NCBI GenBank assembly: GCA_029881255.1
Contig: JAOUMY010000001.1
Coordinates: 558,001 to 622,000, forward strand
Length of the DNA stretch: 64,000 nucleotides
Direction of reading: 5' to 3'
Source of the DNA: Gammaproteobacteria bacterium
GTDB lineage: Bacteria > Pseudomonadota > Gammaproteobacteria > S012-40
Every line of letters starts with the position of its first letter. Position 1 is the stretch's first letter. The position numbers and the translations under genes were made by a program. This document shows positions 44,639 through 58,330 of the stretch, one piece after another. The notes beneath the pieces were generated by a model. The model was not told where the DNA came from, did not search any database, and was given only the letters and a program-made list of their open reading frames with translations.

Positions 44639-45739
44639 ATGATATTCAAAACGCAAAGAGAAAACATACTTAAACCTTTACAACTCGTCAGTGGCGTTGT
44701 CGAAAAAAGGCAGACTATGCCTATTTTGGCAAATGTATTACTCAACTTAGGTCCAGATGGTTTACGCATCACGGCGACAGATTTGGAAATGGAAGTCAGA
44801 GCTAAATCAGACATCCAAGTCGAATCATCTTTTTCAACAACCGTACCCGTCAGAAAATTACAGGACACGATTAAAACTCTTCCAGAGGAATCTGAAATCT
44901 CATTTGAGATAAGTGGTGAAAAGGCTTTGCTAAAAAGCGGTAGAACAAAGTTCACACTGACAACCATGCCAGCTGAGAACTTTCCGGTAATAGAAACCAA
45001 AAACCAGATTTTTAGGTTTTCACTTCCGCAGTCAAAACTGAAGCAGCTCATAGATAAAACACAGTTTGCAATGGCATTACAGGATGTTCGTTATTATCTA
45101 AATGGGCTTCTTTTTGAACTACAGGGACACACGATAACTGCAGTAGCCACCGACGGACATAGACTTGCGATGTGTCAAGAAGAAGCGGATATCCAGGCAG
45201 TAGAGAAGATTAGCGTTATAGTTCCTCGTAAGGCGGTCATGGAATTATCTAGACTTTTGGAGGATTGTGAGGAACTGGCAGAAGTCGTTATAGGCGAAAA
45301 CTACATTAAAACTGAACTCAAAGATGTGTCTTTCACCTCTAAATTGATCGATGGTCAGTATCCGAACTATCAAGCGGTGATACCAAGAGAAGGTGAAACG
45401 CAAATGATAGGAAATCGAAGTGATCTAAGGCAATGTTTGATCCGCACCTCTATCTTGTCTAACGAAAAATATCGCGGTATTCGAATTCAATTATCGGAAA
45501 ATAAACTTAGAGCCTTAGCAAACAATCCGGAGCAGGAAGAGGCAGAAGATGAAATAGAAGTCGATTATAACGGCACAGAGATGGAAATTGGCTTCAATGT
45601 AAACTATTTGTTAGACGCAATCACAGCCATAGCGGACGAACAAGTGAAGATAAGTTTTGCGGATGGAAATGGCAGTGCTTTGATTACTGCAACTGGCAAA
45701 CAAAACTGTATTTATGTCGTGATGCCAATGCGTATTTAG
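44639..45739 (+). CDS. dnaN: DNA polymerase III beta sliding clamp
   Basis: 366 residues, the E. coli length. The three clamp domains and the C-terminal IYVVMPMRI are conserved. It tethers the replicative polymerase. Begins right after the AT-rich origin block; recF starts one base after its stop. Confidence 0.98.
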   Translation: MIFKTQRENILKPLQLVSGVVEKRQTMPILANVLLNLGPDGLRITATDLEMEVRAKSDIQVESSFSTTVPVRKLQDTIKTLPEESEISFEISGEKALLKSGRTKFTLTTMPAENFPVIETKNQIFRFSLPQSKLKQLIDKTQFAMALQDVRYYLNGLLFELQGHTITAVATDGHRLAMCQEEADIQAVEKISVIVPRKAVMELSRLLEDCEELAEVVIGENYIKTELKDVSFTSKLIDGQYPNYQAVIPREGETQMIGNRSDLRQCLIRTSILSNEKYRGIRIQLSENKLRALANNPEQEEAEDEIEVDYNGTEMEIGFNVNYLLDAITAIADEQVKISFADGNGSALITATGKQNCIYVVMPMRI

Positions 45740-45740
45740 T

Positions 45741-49243
<3,503 letters not shown>

Positions 49244-49250
49244 ACCTAAA

Positions 49251-49280
49251 AAAACCCCGGTCTTCGATACCGGGGTTTTA
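49251..49280. terminator. Bidirectional terminator between gyrB and fbp
   Basis: AAAACCCCGGT and ACCGGGGTTTT form an 11-bp stem with a seven-base loop containing TTCG, with A and T runs outside. Serves convergent genes. Confidence 0.88.
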
Positions 49281-49285
49281 TCTAT

Positions 49286-50290
49286 TTATTTGTGGTAGGA
49301 AACTACACGTTCGACTTCGTTTTTTGAACCCAATATAACAGGTACTCTTTGATGGATGTCGTTTGGCGCGATTTCCATAATTCGCTCAGTACCGGTACTA
49401 CTTGCCCCACCTGCTTGTTCTACGATAAAGGACATGGGGTTGGCTTCATACATGAGGCGTAATTTTCCAGGCTTCGTTGGATCCTTAATGTCTTTCGGAT
49501 ACATAAAGATTCCGCCTCTAGTCAATATACGGTAAACCTCTGCTACCATCGACGCTACCCAACGCATATTGAAGTCTTTATCGCGACTTCCTGTTTTGCC
49601 GGCTATACACTCTTCTATATACCGTTGAACTGGTGGCTCCCAAAAGCGTTGGTTTGACATATTTATTGCGAATTCTTTGGTGTCCGCAGGTATTTTCATA
49701 TTTGGGTGTGTAAGAATGAATTCCCCAGTGTGCGGTTGAAGTGTAAAGCCATTTACGCCATTTCCTGTCGTGAACACGAGCATTGTTGATGGTCCATATA
49801 GACAAAATCCACCAAATACCTGTTTTGTACCGGGAATCAAATAATCATCCTTGGTAGGATTTGTTATCCCGTCCGGACACTTAGTGATCGATATTATCGA
49901 ACCAACCGTGAGATTGACATCAATGTTTGATGAACCATCCAATGGGTCAAAATACATTAGATATTTGCCCTTTGGAAATTCACTTGGGATCTGATAAACA
50001 TCATCCTCTTCCTCAGAAGCCATCCCAGCAAGGTGTCCGCCCCACTGCGTCGAGGTAATAAACATTTCGTTGGACATGACGTCGAGTTTCTTTTGAGTCT
50101 CGCCCTGTACATTTTCGCTTCCGGCTGTGCCCAATACGCCAAATAATGCGCCGTGATTGACAGACTCGTGAATCTTACGACATGCGGTTGTCACGTTAAG
50201 TATAAGATCGACTAAGTCGCTATCGAGATTCTGGCCGTTTCTTTGTTCATTCTTAAGAAAGCGAACCAGATTAATCTGAGTATCCATCAT
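49286..50290 (-). CDS. fbp: Fructose-1,6-bisphosphatase class I
   Basis: 334 residues. The metal-binding motif [17 protein letters not shown] (about 106-122) and the [20 protein letters not shown] block are typical. It performs the irreversible step of gluconeogenesis, and of the Calvin cycle where present; no other Calvin gene is in the window. Single-gene unit. Confidence 0.96.
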   Translation of the reverse strand: MMDTQINLVRFLKNEQRNGQNLDSDLVDLILNVTTACRKIHESVNHGALFGVLGTAGSENVQGETQKKLDVMSNEMFITSTQWGGHLAGMASEEEDDVYQIPSEFPKGKYLMYFDPLDGSSNIDVNLTVGSIISITKCPDGITNPTKDDYLIPGTKQVFGGFCLYGPSTMLVFTTGNGVNGFTLQPHTGEFILTHPNMKIPADTKEFAINMSNQRFWEPPVQRYIEECIAGKTGSRDKDFNMRWVASMVAEVYRILTRGGIFMYPKDIKDPTKPGKLRLMYEANPMSFIVEQAGGASSTGTERIMEIAPNDIHQRVPVILGSKNEVERVVSYHK

Positions 50291-50376
50291 TTTTTCCTTC
50301 TATAAATTTAATCTATTTGGTCAAAGATTGGCGCGCATTTTAGCAGAGGTTTTTAGATTTACCGAATTTGAAACGA

Positions 50377-51126
50377 TTACCGAACTTTTTGTTCGATTTG
50401 TTTTATTGGCAGTAAGCCAGGATTGGTGATCTGTTCCATTTGGCCTTCTATCCAAGTTTCAACTAAGTTATTGATTTCTTCAGGTGATTTTCCTTCAGGA
50501 TAAATTGCTTCACCGATTATCATTTTCACGGTACCCGGTTTGATTAGAAAAGAACCTTTTGCCCAATATTCGCCGGCATTGTGGGCTACTGGAATAATTG
50601 GTGCCTTGGTAGCCTCGGCGAGCCGGGCGCCCCCAAGCTTATATTTTCCTTTCTTGCCAGCTGGGATTCGCGTACCTTCTGGAAAAATAACTATCCACAG
50701 ATTGTCTCGCAGCCTTTCCTTACCTTGTTCTATTATCTGCTGCATTGCCGCTTTACGAGTGCTGCGATTAATAGCAATTGGTTCCAATTGAGCCAATCCC
50801 CAGCCAAAAAATGGAACGTGTAGCAGTTGCTTTTTCAATATCCAAACATGATGTGGAAAAACTTTTTGTAGCGCATAAGTTTCCCAGGTCGACTGATGTT
50901 TGGCCATGATGATTGATGCCTTATCATGTAGATTCTCTTTTCCAATTACCTCCATATCTAATCCTGCTAAATACTTTAATGCGAGCATGTTGGAATACGC
51001 ATACCCGAGTATGTACGTAAAACGAAATTTTAGAGGCATAAAGAAAAAGAGTGCGCCGGTTAATCCAAAAAAGATCGCGCTTATCATTTGATAAAATTGA
51101 TAAAGGGTTGATCGCAGAAAAATCAT
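50377..51126 (-). CDS. plsC: 1-acyl-sn-glycerol-3-phosphate acyltransferase
   Basis: 249 residues. The acyltransferase motif HQSTWE (H-x4-E; His about 77) and the block FPEGTRIPAGKKGKYK are the PlsC signatures. N-terminal hydrophobic segment anchors it to the inner membrane. It makes phosphatidic acid from lysophosphatidate. It follows gmhB, as in the conserved glyQ-glyS-gmhB-plsC cluster. Confidence 0.93.
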   Translation of the reverse strand: MIFLRSTLYQFYQMISAIFFGLTGALFFFMPLKFRFTYILGYAYSNMLALKYLAGLDMEVIGKENLHDKASIIMAKHQSTWETYALQKVFPHHVWILKKQLLHVPFFGWGLAQLEPIAINRSTRKAAMQQIIEQGKERLRDNLWIVIFPEGTRIPAGKKGKYKLGGARLAEATKAPIIPVAHNAGEYWAKGSFLIKPGTVKMIIGEAIYPEGKSPEEINNLVETWIEGQMEQITNPGLLPIKQIEQKVR

Positions 51127-51168
51127 CTGTTATGTCTTCTTGATTCTAAGTTGTTTGAGTCAGCGATT

Positions 51169-51720
51169 TTATACTGCATTAGCGATTATCGCATCAACTG
51201 CGTGTTCCAGATCTTTGAAGACGGGAATATTTTCTTTTATTGATGAGACCTTTGGTGAAGAAGCCTTACCTTTTCCTGTTAGGACTAAAATAGGTTTAGC
51301 ATGACATTGAAATGCCGCTGCCAAATCCCGTGGAGAGTCTCCAACAACAGGAATATTGTTAAGTTCTACGCCAAAATATTCTGAGATGCGTTTATATAAC
51401 AAGGTATGCGGTTTTCGGCAGTCACAACGATCGCTATCGATATGTGGACAGAAAAATAACCCATCAATATGACAACCATTAGCCAGAAGATAGCGCGACA
51501 ATTTATTGTGCATAAATGAAAGCGTTCGCGTAGAAAAATACTTTCTTCTAATTCCTGACTGATTTGTCGCGACGGCCACTAGAAATCCGTTCTTCTTTAA
51601 CCTGGAAATTGCCTCGATACTACCAGTGATTGGCACCCACTCTGATTCATTCTTAATATATTCGTCCGAATCCTGATTAATGACGCCATCTCTATCAAGA
51701 ATTACTAGCCTTCTATTCAT
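51169..51720 (-). CDS. gmhB: D-glycero-D-manno-heptose-1,7-bisphosphate 7-phosphatase
   Basis: 183 residues from MNRRLVILDRDG at 51720; the ORF extends upstream over the preceding gene. HAD-superfamily catalytic DRDGVIN (Asp9 and Asp11), TNQSG, the zinc-binding CPHIDSDRCDCRKP, and GDSPRDL are conserved. It provides heptose 1-phosphate for LPS core, together with GmhA. Its start overlaps the stop of the lipoprotein gene by eight bases. Confidence 0.93.
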   Translation of the reverse strand: MNRRLVILDRDGVINQDSDEYIKNESEWVPITGSIEAISRLKKNGFLVAVATNQSGIRRKYFSTRTLSFMHNKLSRYLLANGCHIDGLFFCPHIDSDRCDCRKPHTLLYKRISEYFGVELNNIPVVGDSPRDLAAAFQCHAKPILVLTGKGKASSPKVSSIKENIPVFKDLEHAVDAIIANAV

Positions 51721-53062
51721 AGATATTTCTTTTATACCGCATTGAAAAGACGATTGTGAGAAAAATAAATATTCCAATGAGATCAAAGGCACTTTGTCTT
51801 GGTGCGAGTAATATTTCTGCTCTCGATGCTTTACACTTCTCACATATGGGCCCGACAAATCGTCCGATAAATTCGGGTCGGTTTGTGCTGTCAATGAGTA
51901 CCTCTTGTTCTGTTTCCAATTTGACACCGATCAAATCGGTCTTGATTTTTGACAAATACGTTCCGGCACCAACATTCGCGCCAATATATTTTACAACGTA
52001 GATAGTATTGGTTTCAGACACGAAATGCACTGCCAAAGGCTGTATGGTAAATACGTACTGCGCGTCTACAGCTGTTCCAAGTGTATAGTATTTCTGCTTA
52101 GCGTCATTGGATAGATTGATCTCTACCAGTTGACTTGGCGTCTCTGAACTCGGTGGCAAATATCCGAATGGATCTTCGACTGCGGTGCTTGCAATGAATA
52201 AAGAATCAAAATCTTTTGCATAACTAAGTCCAAGAGGTCCCTTACTATGATCTAAAGTGATTGTTTGTTGTAGTTCTAATTGGCTGCTAGCATAAGTAAG
52301 AATAGATACAGTATTTATCTTTCTATTGCTGACAAACACGCGATAATTTCTTGGATCAATTGTTATTCCTATACTTCCAACATTCTTTAGTGAAACTTCG
52401 TTCACTATTGCCTGAAAGCCAGTATTGTTGGCATTGATCATACTGATGCCAGAGTCTATTGTTTTTCCATCTGAGTCAATTTTCGGCCCAGTTGAGAATA
52501 TGAAATTTCCTATGGAGTCGATTGCTCCGCTGTTATAGTCCACTGGAATCAGATCAACTTCCCCGCTTGGTAATCCTTCATCATCTAGTTGTACTTTTGT
52601 GACTCCTCCGTTATGCGTGACATATAGAGAATTTGTGAGTTGATGATATATAAGCCCAGACGGCTGCTCACCAATTTCAGATATTTTTGCCTCGGGAAGA
52701 TCTTTGTTAATCGTAGAATCGATTACCATTACGTCACCTGGGCGATCAATATATCTCTCCGTGACATAAACCTTTGTGCCGTCGCTATTGATGGCTACGC
52801 TGGTAGGGTTAACGGCAAATATAGTGTCAACTAACTCCATAGTCTGTGTGTCGACTACTTTGATGGCGCCATCTTGACGCAAGATAGGAATGTAGGCGTA
52901 GCGGGTAGGTGATTCAATATATGAATCCAAGTTATCAGAATTAGGGATCGTACAACCCGAGGAAATAAGCGTAGTTAAGCACAATAAGACTAAGCCTACG
53001 CATTTTGAAGCCGATAAGAATTGGGAACTTATCTGCATTTCTTCCCATCCACATGATTTCAT
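51713..53062 (-). CDS. Beta-propeller-like lipoprotein with C-terminal hydrophobic tail
   Basis: About 449 residues from the ATG at 53062 (GGAAAAAGAG upstream); an ATG at 53038 is an alternative. A lipoprotein signal peptide ends in LISSGC. The body has repeated YVTN/SMP-30-like blades (AVNPTSVAINSDGTKVYVTERY, TIDPRNYRVFVSNRKINTVSIL). Near the end come CEKC and a single hydrophobic segment (FDLIGIFIFLTIVFSM) followed by basic RYKR, like a C-terminal sorting tail. Having both a lipobox and such a tail is unusual. It sits between glyS and gmhB, interrupting a cluster that is usually contiguous. Function unknown. Confidence 0.75.
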   Translation of the reverse strand: MKSCGWEEMQISSQFLSASKCVGLVLLCLTTLISSGCTIPNSDNLDSYIESPTRYAYIPILRQDGAIKVVDTQTMELVDTIFAVNPTSVAINSDGTKVYVTERYIDRPGDVMVIDSTINKDLPEAKISEIGEQPSGLIYHQLTNSLYVTHNGGVTKVQLDDEGLPSGEVDLIPVDYNSGAIDSIGNFIFSTGPKIDSDGKTIDSGISMINANNTGFQAIVNEVSLKNVGSIGITIDPRNYRVFVSNRKINTVSILTYASSQLELQQTITLDHSKGPLGLSYAKDFDSLFIASTAVEDPFGYLPPSSETPSQLVEINLSNDAKQKYYTLGTAVDAQYVFTIQPLAVHFVSETNTIYVVKYIGANVGAGTYLSKIKTDLIGVKLETEQEVLIDSTNRPEFIGRFVGPICEKCKASRAEILLAPRQSAFDLIGIFIFLTIVFSMRYKRNIYE

Positions 53063-53154
53063 TGACTCTTTTTCCTGCACAAGGAGCTACACCATCGCGC
53101 AGTTTCTATTTATTTACAAATAACTTATTGAAAGCAATAAAGAGTCTAATTTAT

Positions 53155-55233
53155 CTATCTGATCTGAAGCTTGCCTATGTCTGCGACCTGATTAAAAAGC
53201 TGATTAATACTCGCTATTAGAGTTAATCTATTATTTCTCAGAGCCTTGTCTTCACTATTGACCATAACGGAATCGAAAAATTCGTCTACCGTAGTCCTCA
53301 GTCCGGATAAGATTTCCAAGCATCTGCTGTATTCTTCGTTCTCCAAGGCTAGATTGGTGTCAGGTTGAATGTCCTGAATACACTTGTATAGTTCACCTTC
53401 AGCCTTTTCTTGAAACAATTTCGTATCAAGCTTCCCGAGTGATAACTGAATGGTTTCGGATTTCTTTAAAATGTTGCTGATGCGTTTATTGGCAGCGGCC
53501 AAACTCTCCGCAGCTGGATTTCTCTTAAATTCTTGTACCGCCATAATTCGTTTGCTGATATCACTTGGGCTGAATATGTCGATACTAATTACAGATTCAA
53601 ATACGTCTACTTCATAACCCTTTTCAGCGAAGTAGCCACGCATGCGCTCATTGATAAAAATTAATACCTCTTGCGCGGTATGTTTTAATAAAAGTTTGGA
53701 CGGATACCCCGCCTCTGCCGCTTCTAACAGTTCATACAAATTGATGTTCTTGTTGTGTTCGACAAGTATACGAATCACACCTAATGCCGCGCGGCGCAAA
53801 CCGAAAGGATCTTTGTCACCGGTGGGACTTTGTCCTATGCCAAATATTCCTATTAAAGTGTCTACTTTTTCTGCGATTGACAAAATTTGCCCTGCCGAGG
53901 ATGTAGGCAGGGAATCTCCTGCAAACCTGGGCTTGTATTGTTCATCAATAGCGAGGGCAACTTCATCGTGTTCTTTTGCCGCAAGAGCATAATAACGGCC
54001 CATCGTACCCTGTAGCTCAGGGAACTCGCCGACCATACCAGTTACGAGATCACACTTAGCCAAATATGCTGCGCGACTAGGTATGCGAGAATCTTCGCCA
54101 AATTGACTTGCAATAAATTCTGCCAATCGTACAACTCGGCGAGTTTTATCGGCCAAACTACCTAGTTGATGTTGGAAAACGATATCCTCAAGGCGTGAAA
54201 AATAACCCTCGAGTGGTGTTGCTTTGTCCTGCTTCCAAAAAAACTCGGCGTCAGAAAGTCGTGGACGTATTACACGCTCATTTCCCGTTCTAACTGACTG
54301 AATATTGCTGCTCTCTATATTCGATATAGTTATGAAATAAGGCTGTAAATGCCCGTTTTTATTAACGTGAAAATACTTCTGATGATTCTTCATTGCAGAT
54401 ATAAGTGCTTCCTGAGGTATGTCGAGAAAATCCGTATCAAATTTTCCTACAACCGGTGCCGGCCACTCAACCAATCCAGTAACCTCGTCGAGCAAACTCT
54501 CGTCTATAACAGCAACGCAACCAATGTTATTAGCCGCCTCTTCAATTAAACTCCTAATTGTATTTTTCCGCGTGGCATAGTCCGCGAAAACTTTTCCTTC
54601 GCCAGCCAACAAATTTACGTAACTATCCGGTTGAGGAATGGTTATGGGTTCTGGATGATGGAAACGATGGCCAAAGGTGGTGTTCGAAGACCTATGTCCG
54701 AATAAAGAACAATCAACGACACTATCGCCAAACATCACAACTAACCACTTAACGGGACGAACGAAATCATGTGTGTGACTTCCCCAGCGCATTCTTTTTG
54801 GAACCGGTAGTCTATTTAACGCTTGCTGAATGATGAGTGGTATTAACTCATTTGTAGGTAAGCCAGGCTCAAGCTTCTTAAATACCAACCAACTCCCTTT
54901 ATCTGTTTCTAGTTTTTCGAGTTCATCTACGCTACAACCACAAGATCGCGCAAAACCCTCTGCTGCCGGAGTAGGACAACCATCCTCCTTAAATGCGGCT
55001 AATAAAGCTGGGCCACGTCTTTCGACAAATTTGTCAGCCTGTTGTACGGATAGAGATTTTACATATATCGCGAGTCTTCTTGGTGTGGCATAACCTTGGC
55101 TTAGTTCAAATGCCAGTTCGGCTTTGCCTAAACCATCGATAAAGTCTTGATGAAACGCATCAGACAATCTCTTTAATGCTTTCGGTGGTAGTTCTTCGGT
55201 ACCGATTTCTACAAGTAAATCTTTCGTATTCAT
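53155..55233 (-). CDS. glyS: Glycyl-tRNA synthetase beta subunit
   Basis: 692 residues, normal length. [18 protein letters not shown] at the N-terminus, and an HD-like and anticodon-binding C-terminal half. With GlyQ it forms the alpha2beta2 enzyme. Its start overlaps the glyQ stop by four bases. Confidence 0.98.
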   Translation of the reverse strand: MNTKDLLVEIGTEELPPKALKRLSDAFHQDFIDGLGKAELAFELSQGYATPRRLAIYVKSLSVQQADKFVERRGPALLAAFKEDGCPTPAAEGFARSCGCSVDELEKLETDKGSWLVFKKLEPGLPTNELIPLIIQQALNRLPVPKRMRWGSHTHDFVRPVKWLVVMFGDSVVDCSLFGHRSSNTTFGHRFHHPEPITIPQPDSYVNLLAGEGKVFADYATRKNTIRSLIEEAANNIGCVAVIDESLLDEVTGLVEWPAPVVGKFDTDFLDIPQEALISAMKNHQKYFHVNKNGHLQPYFITISNIESSNIQSVRTGNERVIRPRLSDAEFFWKQDKATPLEGYFSRLEDIVFQHQLGSLADKTRRVVRLAEFIASQFGEDSRIPSRAAYLAKCDLVTGMVGEFPELQGTMGRYYALAAKEHDEVALAIDEQYKPRFAGDSLPTSSAGQILSIAEKVDTLIGIFGIGQSPTGDKDPFGLRRAALGVIRILVEHNKNINLYELLEAAEAGYPSKLLLKHTAQEVLIFINERMRGYFAEKGYEVDVFESVISIDIFSPSDISKRIMAVQEFKRNPAAESLAAANKRISNILKKSETIQLSLGKLDTKLFQEKAEGELYKCIQDIQPDTNLALENEEYSRCLEILSGLRTTVDEFFDSVMVNSEDKALRNNRLTLIASINQLFNQVADIGKLQIR

Positions 55234-56156
55234 TTGGATGTATGTCCGTGTAACATTGGAAATCCAAGAGATTCGCGATTGTCATAGTAAGATTGCGCGA
55301 CCGCTTTTGCTAAGGTTCTCACACGCGCAATAAATCTGGCGCGTTCAGTGACTGATATTGCGTGTCTAGCATCTAACAAGTTAAACGTGTGCGATGCTTT
55401 CAACACCATCTCATACGCTGGCAACGGTAGGCCATCTTCGATAAGTGCATGACTTTGCGTCTCACATGTATCAAACCAATTAAATAATGAAATGACGTCG
55501 GCTTTCTCAAAATTATAAGTAGACATTTCCACTTCGTTCTGATGATAAACGTCGCCGTATCTGATTTTTCCTAATGGACCATCGGCCCACACGAGATCGA
55601 AAACACTGGTCACATCCTGTATATACATGGCCAACCGTTCTAGCCCGTAGGTAATTTCCCCTGTTACAGGTTTGCAATCCAAGCCGCCCACCTGTTGAAA
55701 ATACGTAAATTGGGTAACTTCCATTCCATTTAGCCAAACTTCCCAGCCTAATCCCCAGGCGCCTAAGGTGGGTGATTCCCAGTCGTCCTCTACAAAGCGT
55801 ATGTCATGTTCCAAAGGGTCAAATCCCAACATACGTAAAGAATTGAGATAAAGATCCTGAATGTCATCGGGAGAGGGCTTTAACACAACCTGAAATTGAT
55901 AATAATGCTGAAGTCGATTAGGGTTCTCGCCGTATCTACCATCGGTGGGCCTTCTTGAGGGCTGAACATAGGCTGCTGCCCATGGCTCGGGCCCGATTGA
56001 ACGCAAGAAGGTAGCAGGATGAAAAGTGCCGGCGCCCACTTCCATGTCGAAAGGTTGAACCACGACGCACCCTTGCTGCGCCCAATAGTGTTGCAGACTC
56101 AGGATTAATCCCTGGAAGGTGTTGATATCAAAATCAGATTTTCTCATTTCTCTCAA
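55230..56156 (-). CDS. glyQ: Glycyl-tRNA synthetase alpha subunit
   Basis: 308 residues. Class II synthetase motifs: [39 protein letters not shown] and the ERLAMYIQ block. First gene of the glyQ-glyS-lipoprotein-gmhB-plsC run. Confidence 0.98.
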   Translation of the reverse strand: MREMRKSDFDINTFQGLILSLQHYWAQQGCVVVQPFDMEVGAGTFHPATFLRSIGPEPWAAAYVQPSRRPTDGRYGENPNRLQHYYQFQVVLKPSPDDIQDLYLNSLRMLGFDPLEHDIRFVEDDWESPTLGAWGLGWEVWLNGMEVTQFTYFQQVGGLDCKPVTGEITYGLERLAMYIQDVTSVFDLVWADGPLGKIRYGDVYHQNEVEMSTYNFEKADVISLFNWFDTCETQSHALIEDGLPLPAYEMVLKASHTFNLLDARHAISVTERARFIARVRTLAKAVAQSYYDNRESLGFPMLHGHTSK

Positions 56157-56390
56157 TTGTTTCAGATAAAAATGGGCTTAAGTATACAGACTGGTGTACA
56201 AAAAATATATGAGCCTGGGGCGAATACCAATAGGTTTCATGATGTTAAAATTTACGAGGATTTACTTATATCTGAACAGTGAATTCCTTTGCGGATTCAA
56301 AGTTAAAACGCTGATTTTAAGCTTATTTTTCTAAAGACTTTACGCTACAAAGCCGACATTAAAATGTATATGTTTTGTTGCAGGTATGTA
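56157..56390. other. Divergent intergenic region, glyQ/unknown gene
   Basis: An AT-rich stretch that must drive glyQ leftward and the unknown gene rightward. A TATACT hexamer lies at 56176-56181 on the minus strand, without a matching -35. No RNA gene (no T-box-like glycine tRNA leader was recognised). Confidence 0.35.
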
Positions 56391-56969
56391 ATGTCCAGAC
56401 TTTACCTCGAACCTACGGTTACCGCGCATTGGCACTCTTTAGTCTTGGAAGCTGAGCAAAAATGCGATTGCCAGCTATCAGATGAACTTGAAAGCTATCT
56501 TGTCTTTCTGTTGATGCGATTTGCGGATAGGACAGATATAGCTAACTCTATAATGGCATTGGAATACCTTAAAAGCATGAAAAATTGGGGTAAATTGCGG
56601 CAAGATGGTCTACGAGATGTTGGAGATCGTTGCCTTTTGTTTTCTGGCTTGTATCCTCAAAGAGCGAAGCGGAAAAGGGTAAAAATTAGCTATTTTGTCG
56701 ACTTGGGGAGAAGCGCCTATGGGCAGCTGAGTGAGACTTGTTGCCAAACCTCTGGTCGTGTCTACAAAGACCTAGCCATAGCTTTTGTAACCTTGATGGA
56801 TATCCTTCTTGCCATCCGTGAACTAAGCTTGGATGTGCCGCTTTTAACCCCACTTGAAGCACTGGAGTTGTGGCAGGATACAGGTAGTAAACGTGCGTTG
56901 AAGGCAGCAAACTCAATTTCCGACGACGGCATATTGATTCTTGGGACTGATTCTAAGTCCTCTCACTAA
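56391..56969 (+). CDS. Conserved-looking hypothetical protein
   Basis: 192 residues from the ATG at 56391 (CAGG upstream); the ORF opens 9 codons earlier. Mostly helical, with no signal peptide or membrane segment. Blocks such as RLYLEPTVTAHWHSLVLEAE and SELESYLVFLLMRFADRTD suggest a globular cytoplasmic protein. I do not recognise a named family. It is not in an obvious operon; the PP-loop gene starts 93 bases downstream. Confidence 0.65.
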   Translation: MSRLYLEPTVTAHWHSLVLEAEQKCDCQLSDELESYLVFLLMRFADRTDIANSIMALEYLKSMKNWGKLRQDGLRDVGDRCLLFSGLYPQRAKRKRVKISYFVDLGRSAYGQLSETCCQTSGRVYKDLAIAFVTLMDILLAIRELSLDVPLLTPLEALELWQDTGSKRALKAANSISDDGILILGTDSKSSH

Positions 56970-57062
56970 ATACTATTGTTTTTCACCAATTGATACCTTC
57001 TCTTTAGCGTGATTCTGCTAAAATCACCGTCCGTTTTAAGCTATATCTATATCAACTATCTT

Positions 57063-58100
57063 ATGTCTACAAAACGAAAGGCAATTGCCCTGATCTCAGG
57101 TGGTCTCGACTCAATGCTTGCGGCTAAAGTGGTTCAAGACCTAGGTGTTCATGTCGAAGGTATCAATTTTTTTACCGGTTTTTGTGTAGAAGGACATACA
57201 CATGCCATACGTAAAAAAGACAAGCCCAAGCGCAATAACGCCCTGTGGGTGGCGGAGCAATTAGGGATTAAATTACATATTGTCGACGTTGTAGAACCCT
57301 ATAAAGATGTTTTGCTGAACCCAAAACATGGGTATGGCCAAAATATGAATCCGTGTCTGGATTGCAAATCGTTTATGGTGGGACAGGCGGTAAAATGGAT
57401 TAAAGAAAACAATTTTGATTTTATTGTTACAGGAGAGGTAGTAGGACAACGGCCAATGTCACAACGTCGCGATACGATGCCTGTTGTAGCTAGAGAATCT
57501 GGAGCGAACGATCTACTCTTACGTCCCTTGTGCGCAAAAATTCTACCTCCAACTTTGCCGGAACGTGAGGGATGGGTCGACAGAGATAAACTTCTGGCCT
57601 TTAATGGCCGATCTCGCAAACCGCAAATCGCTCTCGCAAATAGCCTTGGTTTTACTGAATTCGCTCAACCTGCCGGTGGCTGTTGTTTTCTTACCGATCC
57701 AAATTATTCAAAACGTCTTGTGGATCTTTGGCATGGACGTCACGATCGTGATTACGAGCTTGATGACGTGATGTTGCTAAAAGTGGGCAGGCATATCAGG
57801 CCCAATGATAATTTCAAAATGATTGTGGGAAGGGAAGAGGGTGAAAACAATTTCCTTGAAGGGTATCGAAAACAATTTATCCATATGCGAACGCCGGATC
57901 ATAGCGGGCCCCTCGTACTGTTAGACGGAAACCCGAGCGCAGACGATATTGAGCTAGCGGCGAGGATCACAGCAAGGTTTGGAAAAGGAAAATCATTGCC
58001 ATTGGTAAAAGTGGAAATAGGTGAATTATCCGGGGTGAAAAAACTTATCGAGGTCAAGCCAATTTCACCGTCAGAGATGCCGGAGGATTGGACGCTATGA
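57063..58100 (+). CDS. PP-loop ATPase, probable tRNA thiolation-type enzyme with NFACT-R-like C-terminus
   Basis: 345 residues from the ATG at 57063. The PP-loop SGGLDSMLAAKVV (about 12-24) adenylates tRNA bases in ThiI, MnmA and TtcA enzymes. A CLDC pair (NPCLDCKSF, near residue 100) and GGCCFLTD could carry sulfur. The C-terminal part (LKVGRHIRPNDNFKMIVGREEGEN) resembles the NFACT-R (DUF814) module known from PP-loop proteins. It is translationally coupled (ATGA) to a TusA-family sulfur carrier, which strengthens a sulfur-transfer role. The target is not known; annotations in databases for such proteins are inconsistent. Confidence 0.72.
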   Translation: MSTKRKAIALISGGLDSMLAAKVVQDLGVHVEGINFFTGFCVEGHTHAIRKKDKPKRNNALWVAEQLGIKLHIVDVVEPYKDVLLNPKHGYGQNMNPCLDCKSFMVGQAVKWIKENNFDFIVTGEVVGQRPMSQRRDTMPVVARESGANDLLLRPLCAKILPPTLPEREGWVDRDKLLAFNGRSRKPQIALANSLGFTEFAQPAGGCCFLTDPNYSKRLVDLWHGRHDRDYELDDVMLLKVGRHIRPNDNFKMIVGREEGENNFLEGYRKQFIHMRTPDHSGPLVLLDGNPSADDIELAARITARFGKGKSLPLVKVEIGELSGVKKLIEVKPISPSEMPEDWTL

Positions 58101-58330
58101 GTCACTACGAGTTAGATGCCCGTCGTCTGCTTTGCCCTTTACCTGTGATTCGAACTCAAAACAAAATTAAGACACTTTCGGTTGGTGACCAACTATTGGT
58201 GATTTGCACCGATCCTGGGGCTGAGAACGATATTCCTGCCTGGTGCCGCATCAATGGACACAAACTTGTATCCATTGATCACGAAGATCGGGAACTCAAA
58301 ATCTTGATCGAGGTTTCAAACGTTGACTAA
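58097..58330 (+). CDS. TusA-family sulfur carrier
   Basis: 77 residues. Contains CPLPVIRTQ (Cys about 14), the persulfide site of TusA/SirA/YeeD proteins. Starts at ATG overlapping the PP-loop gene stop. Most likely passes sulfur to its PP-loop neighbour. Confidence 0.88.
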   Translation: MSHYELDARRLLCPLPVIRTQNKIKTLSVGDQLLVICTDPGAENDIPAWCRINGHKLVSIDHEDRELKILIEVSNVD

